From positions 1 through 5,152 of the forward strand of contig DATBFX010000077.1 in assembly GCA_036558305.1 (NCBI GenBank): a stretch of 5,152 bases of DNA, written 5' to 3'. A program made the position numbers and the translations under genes. Positions 1-3,823 of the stretch are shown one piece after another. Under the pieces are notes generated by a model. That model was not told the origin of the DNA. It was given only the letters and a program-made list of their open reading frames with translations, and searched no databases. The stretch is from DATBFX01 sp036558305 (GTDB lineage: Bacteria > Chloroflexota > Chloroflexia > Thermomicrobiales > UBA6265). Positions within the stretch are counted from its first letter, which is position 1; every line of letters starts with the position of its first letter.

Positions 1-309
1 GCCGCCGCCTGGGCAGCCGGCCAAACCCAGTCACTCGACCAGACCCTCGACGGGGCCAGCGAGTTCCTGTCCCTCGTCGCGGCACCCGCGCCCGATCTGG
101 GCGGCGCCCCGTACAACGCCGACCTCACCCGCCGCGAGCGCGAGGTGCTCCACCTCCTCGTCGCCGGCCGCTCCGGCAAGGAGATCGCGGCGGCCCTCTT
201 CAGCGGCCTGCGCACCGTCCCGTCCCACGCCGAGCAGGTCTACGCCAAACGCGGCGTCCGCAACCGGCACGAGGCGACCGCCGTCGCCGTCCGCCGCGGA
301 CTCGTCTCG
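1..309 (+). CDS. LuxR-family (LAL/MalT-like) transcriptional regulator, C-terminal part, 5' truncated by window edge, no proper stop
   Basis: The frame starting at base 1 encodes the end of a TPR/ATPase-type LuxR regulator. A helical segment (AAAWAAGQTQSLDQTLDGAS) is followed by a LuxR HTH: LTRREREVLHLLVAGRSGKEIA, RTVPSH, then VYAKRGVRNRHEATAVAVRRGLV. Such proteins bind DNA through the C-terminal HTH and usually sense a ligand through the ATPase/TPR part, which lies outside the window. Family homology stops at about base 309, where these proteins normally end. However, the frame has no stop there and stays open to 1563, across the whole methyltransferase gene in the wrong frame. The nearest stops are in other frames (TAG 329-331, TGA 465-467). 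Several HTH residues are atypical: Pro in TVPSH, Ala where Val is usual in SHAEQ, and Arg for Leu in AKRGV. The gene may therefore be decaying, although its third-position GC is still high. It is upstream of and codirectional with the methyltransferase. Confidence 0.75.
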
Positions 310-414
310 CCGCTCCGTCAAATCTCCGTAGTCCCCCCCCGCATTTCCCACGATGCGCGATGCCGGCCGAACGCGCACCATCGGCGGCGGGCCCACCGAT
401 CCGCGTCTCGTCAC

Positions 415-420
415 AGGGAG
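415..420 (+). promoter_or_regulatory. Ribosome binding site of the O-methyltransferase
   Basis: AGGGAG lies 7 bases before the ATG at 428. It selects this start over the in-frame upstream ATG at 353, which has no comparable site and would add 25 low-complexity residues unlike the family N-terminus. Confidence 0.75.
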
Positions 421-427
421 TGCCACG

Positions 428-1438
428 ATGGACAATCAACCCGTACCCGATCGGATCCTCGACCTGAGCATGGCCTTCTTCGGTTCGAAGGCGCTGCTGA
501 GCGCGGTCGAGCTCGGACTCTTCACCGAACTCGCGCCAGGACCGCTCGACGCCGATGCCCTGCAACGGCGACTGGGGCTCCACCCGCGCTCATCCCTCGA
601 CTTCTTCGACGCGCTCGTCGCCCTGGGCATGCTGGAGCGCGAGGACGGCCGCTACCGCAACACCGCCGCAACCGACTGCTACCTCGACCGCGCCAAGCCG
701 TCGTACGTCGGCGGCTTTCTGGAGATGGCGAACGACCGGCTGTACCCCTTTTGGGGGGCGCTGACCGACGGCCTGCGGACCGGCCAACCCCAGAACGAAG
801 CGAAGGGCGGCGAAGACTTTTGGGGCGTGCTCTACCAGGACCCCGCCCGCCTCCGCCAGTTCGCCAGCTCGATGACCGGCATCAGCATGGGCACGGCGCG
901 GGCCCTCGCCCACAAGTTCCCCTGGGCAGAGTACCGCACCTTCCTCGACGTCGGCACCGCGCAGGGCAACGTGCCGGTCCAACTTGCCCTGGCCCATGCC
1001 CACCTCACCGGCACCGGTTTCGACCTGCCGGCCCTCGCGCCGATCTTCGCCGACTACGTCGCCTCGTTCGGCCTGGGCGACCGCCTCCGCTTCACCGCCG
1101 GCGACTTCTTCGTCGCCCCCCTGCCCACCGCCGACGTGCTCGTCATGGGCAACATCCTCGGCGACTGGAGCCTGCCCGAGCGCAAGGCGTTGCTGGCCAG
1201 GGCCTACGAAGCCCTGGCCGCGGGCGGGGCGCTGATCGTCTACGAGCAGTTCGTCGACGACGAGCGCCGGGAGCGCGCGGTCAGCCTGCTTGCGAGCCTC
1301 AACATGCTGATCGAAACGCCGGGCGGCGGCACCTTCACCGGCGCCGAGTGCCGGTCGTGGATGGCCGCCGCCGGGTTCAAGGACACGTCGGTCGCGCACG
1401 TCGCCGGTCTCGACTGGATGGCGGTCGGGTTCAAGTAG
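428..1438 (+). CDS. SAM-dependent O-methyltransferase, acetylserotonin/hydroxyneurosporene (CrtF/COMT-like) family
   Basis: The 336-residue protein transfers a methyl group from S-adenosylmethionine, in this family usually to a hydroxyl on an aromatic, isoprenoid or polyketide-like substrate; the substrate here is unknown. The N-terminal winged-helix/dimerisation domain spans about residues 8-90 (FFGSKALLSAVELGLFTEL, then LGLHPRSSLDFFDALVALGML). The Rossmann methyltransferase domain follows: motif I LDVGTAQGN (173-181), acidic motif II FDLP (198-201), GDFF (225-228) and the post-motif segment LVMGNILGDWSLPE (238-251). The conserved C-terminal end is NMLIETPGG (292-300) followed by WMAAAGF. 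The length is normal for the bacterial family. In COMT-type enzymes the general base is the His of an HDW motif; here the residue is Gly245 (codon GGC at 1160-1162), so O-methylation by the usual mechanism is doubtful. Family assignment is secure, activity is not. It is probably co-transcribed with the luciferase-like gene downstream. Confidence 0.95.
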   Translation: MDNQPVPDRILDLSMAFFGSKALLSAVELGLFTELAPGPLDADALQRRLGLHPRSSLDFFDALVALGMLEREDGRYRNTAATDCYLDRAKPSYVGGFLEMANDRLYPFWGALTDGLRTGQPQNEAKGGEDFWGVLYQDPARLRQFASSMTGISMGTARALAHKFPWAEYRTFLDVGTAQGNVPVQLALAHAHLTGTGFDLPALAPIFADYVASFGLGDRLRFTAGDFFVAPLPTADVLVMGNILGDWSLPERKALLARAYEALAAGGALIVYEQFVDDERRERAVSLLASLNMLIETPGGGTFTGAECRSWMAAAGFKDTSVAHVAGLDWMAVGFK

Positions 1439-1446
1439 GCGGTCGG

Positions 1447-1474
1447 GCGGCCGGGCCGCCGGTGCGGCCCGCCG
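1447..1474 (+). other. GC-rich stem-loop between the methyltransferase and oxidoreductase genes
   Basis: CGGGCCGC (1452-1459), loop CGGT, GCGGCCCG (1464-1471) form a perfect 8-bp stem. It can extend by three more pairs past a bulged C at 1451 (CGG 1448-1450 with CCG 1472-1474). No T-tract follows, so it is not a standard intrinsic terminator. It could stabilise the upstream mRNA end or tune read-through into the next gene. Confidence 0.5.
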
Positions 1475-1520
1475 GCGTCAACCGTCGTGGAAGATGGGCT
1501 TACCGATCGATCGGAACCGG

Positions 1521-1528
1521 AGAAAGGA
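1521..1528 (+). promoter_or_regulatory. Ribosome binding site of the luciferase-like oxidoreductase
   Basis: AGAAAGGA lies 7 bases before the ATG at 1536. It fixes that start in preference to the in-frame ATG at 1494, which would sit upstream of the site and add 14 residues not typical of the family. Confidence 0.75.
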
Positions 1529-1535
1529 CAGCACG

Positions 1536-2462
1536 ATGGCAGAGCGACTCGCACTCGCCGTGATCCCCGGAGCGGGCTGGAGCGCCGCCGAGATCGGGGC
1601 GATCGCCCGCGAGGCCGAAGCGGCCGGGTTCGACGCGATCTTCGCGGCCGAAGTCAACAACGATGTGATGACCACGGCTCAGCTGATGGGCACCGCGACG
1701 GAGCGCATCCAGGTGGGAACCTGGATCGCCAACATCTACCTCCGCCACTCGTACACCTGTGCCCAGGGCGCCGCCCTGATCGCGGATGCCACCGGCGGCC
1801 GTTTCGTTCTCGGGCTGGGGGTCAGCCACCAACCCGTCAACCGGGCGTTGGGCATCGCGATGCCGGCCCCGCTGACGACGTTGCGGCAGTACGTCACCGA
1901 GGTACGGGGGTGGCTCCGGGGCGAAGGACCACCGACCCACCTGCCGCAGCGCCCCGCGGCGAAGCCGGTTCCGCTCTACGTGTCCGCCCTGGGCGAGCAG
2001 GCGGTCGTACTCGGCGGCGAACTCGCCGACGGGATCATGCCGCTGTTCTGGACGGCGGAGCGGGTCGCCCAAAGCAAAACGTGGGTCGACCGCGGCCGTG
2101 CCACGGCGCCGGAATTGGGGCCGCTCGACGTCACCCTCGGCATCCCAACCTTCATCGGCGACGACCTCGACGCGCTCCGGACCGTGGCGCGCCAAAACCT
2201 CGTGCTCTACACAGCGCTGCCTTTCTTTCAGCGACTGTTCCGGGCCAGCGGCTTCGCCGAGGAGGCGGCGCTGATGGAGCGCGGGGATGGCATGGCCGGC
2301 CTCACCGATCGGCTGCTGGACGCGATCTGCCTGCTCGGCCCACTCGACCGCTGCCGGGAGCGGCTGGCAGCCTACCGCGAAGCCGGGGTCGAGCTGCCGA
2401 TCTTGTACCCCCCGATCGGCGTCGATGGTGCCCGGGGCGTGATCCGGGCGTTCCGTCGCTGA
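1536..2462 (+). CDS. LLM-class (luciferase-like) flavin/F420-dependent oxidoreductase
   Basis: The 308-residue protein belongs to the bacterial luciferase-like TIM-barrel family, which performs oxidations or hydride transfers with FMN or coenzyme F420 in the cytoplasm. Landmarks are the opening strand LALAVIP (5-11), AREAEAAGFDAIFAAE (24-39), RIQVGTWIANIYLRH (57-71), the signature strand-turn GRFVLGLGVSHQP (88-100), VPLYVSALGEQAVVLGGELA (145-164) with DGIMPLFW, and the C-terminal GPLDRCRERLAAYREAGVE (268-286). The length is usual for the F420-type subgroup. The sequence alone does not separate F420 from FMN use or reveal the substrate. The gene follows the O-methyltransferase by 97 bp in the same direction, so the two probably form an operon and may act on the same small molecule (inference). 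Codon use matches the methyltransferase. Confidence 0.93.
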   Translation: MAERLALAVIPGAGWSAAEIGAIAREAEAAGFDAIFAAEVNNDVMTTAQLMGTATERIQVGTWIANIYLRHSYTCAQGAALIADATGGRFVLGLGVSHQPVNRALGIAMPAPLTTLRQYVTEVRGWLRGEGPPTHLPQRPAAKPVPLYVSALGEQAVVLGGELADGIMPLFWTAERVAQSKTWVDRGRATAPELGPLDVTLGIPTFIGDDLDALRTVARQNLVLYTALPFFQRLFRASGFAEEAALMERGDGMAGLTDRLLDAICLLGPLDRCRERLAAYREAGVELPILYPPIGVDGARGVIRAFRR

Positions 2463-2692
2463 GCTGCCGACCCGACGGGACCGCGGTGGCGGCGGACGCG
2501 GATCGGGCCGACCCGGAACTCGGGTACCCCACCCCCCACCAGGGACTGCCGCCGGGACCACCGTCGGCGACGCCCGCCCCTCGTCGAGTCATCCCGACCG
2601 TGGTAACGCACCGTCGAGCGGCCGATCCCCATCGCTGCGTAGGCGCGCCATTTGTCGCTCGAAAGACCCCTCCAAATTACGATCCAAATGAC

Positions 2693-2770
2693 ACTTCGCC
2701 GTCGCTCAGGATGTTCACGGGAGAAGCATGCCCCATAGTGAGCATCCTAAACGAAGTAAAGAATCTCTCC
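2693..2770. repeat. Imperfect inverted repeat related to a dispersed GAGCGAAG-type intergenic repeat
   Basis: The left arm has ACTTCG (2693-2698) and TCAGGATG (2706-2713). The right arm has CATCCT (2743-2748) and CGAAGT (2752-2757), continuing as AAAGAATCTCTCC. Each outer and inner block of the left arm is the reverse complement of the right arm, with a 7-base interruption on the left side. The right arm resembles a degenerate copy of CATCCTGAGCGAAGCGAAGAATCTC, a motif I recall as dispersed between genes in Chloroflexota and other environmental genomes. That identification is from memory. Base composition here is clearly lower in GC than the flanks. Confidence 0.5.
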
Positions 2771-2789
2771 TCGCCCGTTTCCCAAGAAC

Positions 2790-2818
2790 CGCAAAGGCGG
2801 CGGGATCATCCCGCCGCC
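2790..2818 (-). terminator. Rho-independent-like terminator, leftward
   Basis: GGCGGCGGG (2796-2804), loop ATCAT, CCCGCCGCC (2810-2818) form a perfect 9-bp GC stem. Read on the minus strand the stem is followed by TTTGCGGTTCTT, a short, interrupted U-tract. It lies about 40 bases after the TAA of the IscA-type tail, so it was probably that gene's terminator. It may now end the RES transcript as well. Confidence 0.6.
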
Positions 2819-2833
2819 CGTACGCTTACCGGA

Positions 2834-2850
2834 CTTGCTTCGCTTGCTTC
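2834..2850. repeat. Short direct repeat CTTGCTTC x2
   Basis: CTTGCTTC occurs at 2834-2841 and again at 2843-2850, separated by one G. It lies between the IscA-type tail stop codon and the terminator stem. A function cannot be assigned. Confidence 0.4.
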
Positions 2851-2859
2851 CGCGCGAAA

Positions 2860-2955
2860 TTAGTGCCCGCAACCGCAGCCGTGCGAGGTGACACCGTTGC
2901 CGCCCGTGTCGAACGAGTGGCCGCAGGCGCAGGAGGCGACCGCGTTCGGGTTGCG
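2860..2955 (-). pseudogene. Orphan C-terminal tail of an IscA/SufA/HesB-type iron-sulphur cluster carrier
   Basis: Read on the minus strand, this stretch encodes NPNAVASCACGHSFDTGG and then a Cys/His/Gly-rich end (SHGCGCGH) with a TAA at 2862-2860. A-type Fe-S carriers end in NPN....CxCGxSF, where the two cysteines plus one earlier Cys hold the cluster. Here both late cysteines are present (codons 2931-2929 and 2925-2923). The other two-thirds of the roughly 110-residue family is absent. Immediately upstream, the DNA is the end of the RES gene in another frame, and the tail's own frame is closed by TGA at 3015-3013. No start codon with a ribosome site is seen. It is therefore a gene remnant that still carries its terminator at 2790-2818. 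The extra GCGCGH tail resembles that of extended A-type carriers, but this point is from memory. Confidence 0.72.
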
Positions 2956-2974
2956 CGCCCGTCCAACGACTTGG

Positions 2975-3784
2975 TTACCCGTCGTGCGCAAGTCCAAACA
3001 GACGGGCGACAGTCAAGAAGTCGGGATCATCGCCTGCGATCGGCCAGACTTCCTGCCGCTCCAACGACGCTCCTTCGAAGACAGCCCAGCACGATACGGA
3101 TGCATCAAAGCGGCTGTGATAGACGATCCCGTGGAACCCGGCTTCATACGCCAGCGCGGCGATCTGTTGGGTGAGGGATCGGATGCGACTGACGGCATCG
3201 CCGAGGTCGAAGTCCTCGGTGCCGAGTCGATCGAGGACCGGCGCGAGTGGATGACGCAGCGTCTCGCGCGTTTCAAGCTGGCGCAGGTTGAGCCAATCTT
3301 GACCCCGACCGAGGCGAAACGTTCCGAACAACCACTGCTCGTGCCAGTTCGCCGGGATCACTCCCGCGCTCGGTGGCATTTGCGGTATCTCGGCGTCACC
3401 TTCGGGTAGCAAGGCGAGGCGAAGCAGCACGGAGCTTTGCCTGCGCCATGGCGCGAGCGTTTCAAGAAAGCAACCGATACGCGTCTCTGCCGCGTCCAAG
3501 ACCCGGAATCGCGGCGGTCGATGAGGGTCGTCGAAGCGGCTTCGTCCGGCGTGTTCCCACGATGGCCGGGTCACCGGCTCGGGCGCACGACCGATGCGAT
3601 AGAGGGTGTCCGGCGGCTCCGCCCGGAGGAGCGCCGTCGACCAGTGGCAAGAAAGACACGGGCGGCATCCCAGACGAGGCCAGGCATCGTCCCCGCAGAC
3701 AGTGATGAACGTGGGCCGGTTCAGCCACCCCGCGGGAGAGCCATGATCTGATGATTGAGCATGTGTTTGTGCTACTATGGACAA
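2975..3784 (-). CDS. RES-domain protein (NAD+ phosphorylase/glycohydrolase toxin family); start uncertain
   Basis: The supported coding part runs from about 3635 down to the TAA at 2977-2975. It contains TLYRIGRAPEP, RFDDPHRPPRFRV, GCFLETLAPWR, IPANWHEQWLFGTFRL, LTQQIAALAYEAGFHGIVYHSRF and CWAVFEG, the block order of stand-alone RES proteins. RES toxins destroy NAD+ in the cytoplasm. The Arg (codon 3598-3596), Glu (3463-3461) and Ser (3115-3113) that name the domain are all present. The Tyr usually found in the RVLYAA-like strand is Asp (GAC, 3496-3494). No good start exists. The drawn TTG at 3784 and the ATGs at 3841 and 3916 have no ribosome site, and the added 50-100 residues (Cys/Trp/His-rich) do not look like protein. 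An ATG at 3668 in another frame gives a more natural leader, which would imply a one-base frameshift near 3620-3640. It may therefore be a pseudogene. No Xre-type antitoxin gene is adjacent in this window. Confidence 0.78.
   Translation of the reverse strand: MSIVAQTHAQSSDHGSPAGWLNRPTFITVCGDDAWPRLGCRPCLSCHWSTALLRAEPPDTLYRIGRAPEPVTRPSWEHAGRSRFDDPHRPPRFRVLDAAETRIGCFLETLAPWRRQSSVLLRLALLPEGDAEIPQMPPSAGVIPANWHEQWLFGTFRLGRGQDWLNLRQLETRETLRHPLAPVLDRLGTEDFDLGDAVSRIRSLTQQIAALAYEAGFHGIVYHSRFDASVSCWAVFEGASLERQEVWPIAGDDPDFLTVARLFGLAHDG
3770..3778 (+). promoter_or_regulatory. Candidate extended -10 promoter for the membrane glycosyltransferase
   Basis: TGCTACTAT fits an extended -10 (TGn plus TACTAT, one mismatch to TATAAT in each half). 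It lies in a locally AT-richer stretch and would start transcription near 3785, about 40 bases before the ATG at 3824. A TTGAGC at 3755-3760 is too close (12-base spacer) to be a standard -35, but extended -10 promoters can do without one. Confidence 0.4.
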
Positions 3785-3823
3785 ACGCGAAAATACCGTC
3801 GTAATGGTGGTCTGGGTGCAACG

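Larger units (their letters stand above)
2463..2859. other. Intergenic region without an intact gene
   Basis: GC content drops toward 2640-2770. The first half (2463-2690) is G/C-rich with only a small hairpin (ACCCG-GAACT-CGGGT, 2511-2525) that could act as a weak processing or termination element after the oxidoreductase gene. No convincing coding sequence appears on either strand. The second half holds an imperfect inverted repeat and a leftward terminator, listed separately. Confidence 0.6.

Noticed and set aside
590..1399. Long open frame on the minus strand opposite the methyltransferase
   Set aside because: It is a GC-bias shadow: low-complexity, no family resemblance, and the plus strand has clear motifs.
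1500..2561. Minus-strand 353-codon frame antisense to the luciferase-like gene
   Set aside because: Low-complexity mirror of a gene with strong family motifs on the plus strand.
2565..2655. Minus-strand peptide KWRAYAAMGIGRSTVRYHGR resembling a transposase-type helix-turn-helix
   Set aside because: Too short, followed by Arg/Gly-rich noise, and with no further transposase motif or inverted ends nearby; probably chance.
1487..2863. Plus-strand 458-codon frame overlapping the luciferase-like gene
   Set aside because: Arg/Pro/Gly-rich shadow of the real gene; its extension past 2462 also has no protein-like features.
2950..3015. Extending the IscA-type tail upstream in its own frame as a small gene
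   Set aside because: The frame is closed by TGA at 3015-3013, overlaps the RES C-terminus, has no convincing start, and the added residues do not match A-type carriers.
2888..3409. Plus-strand 173-codon frame
   Set aside because: Antisense to the RES domain, which has far better family support on the minus strand.
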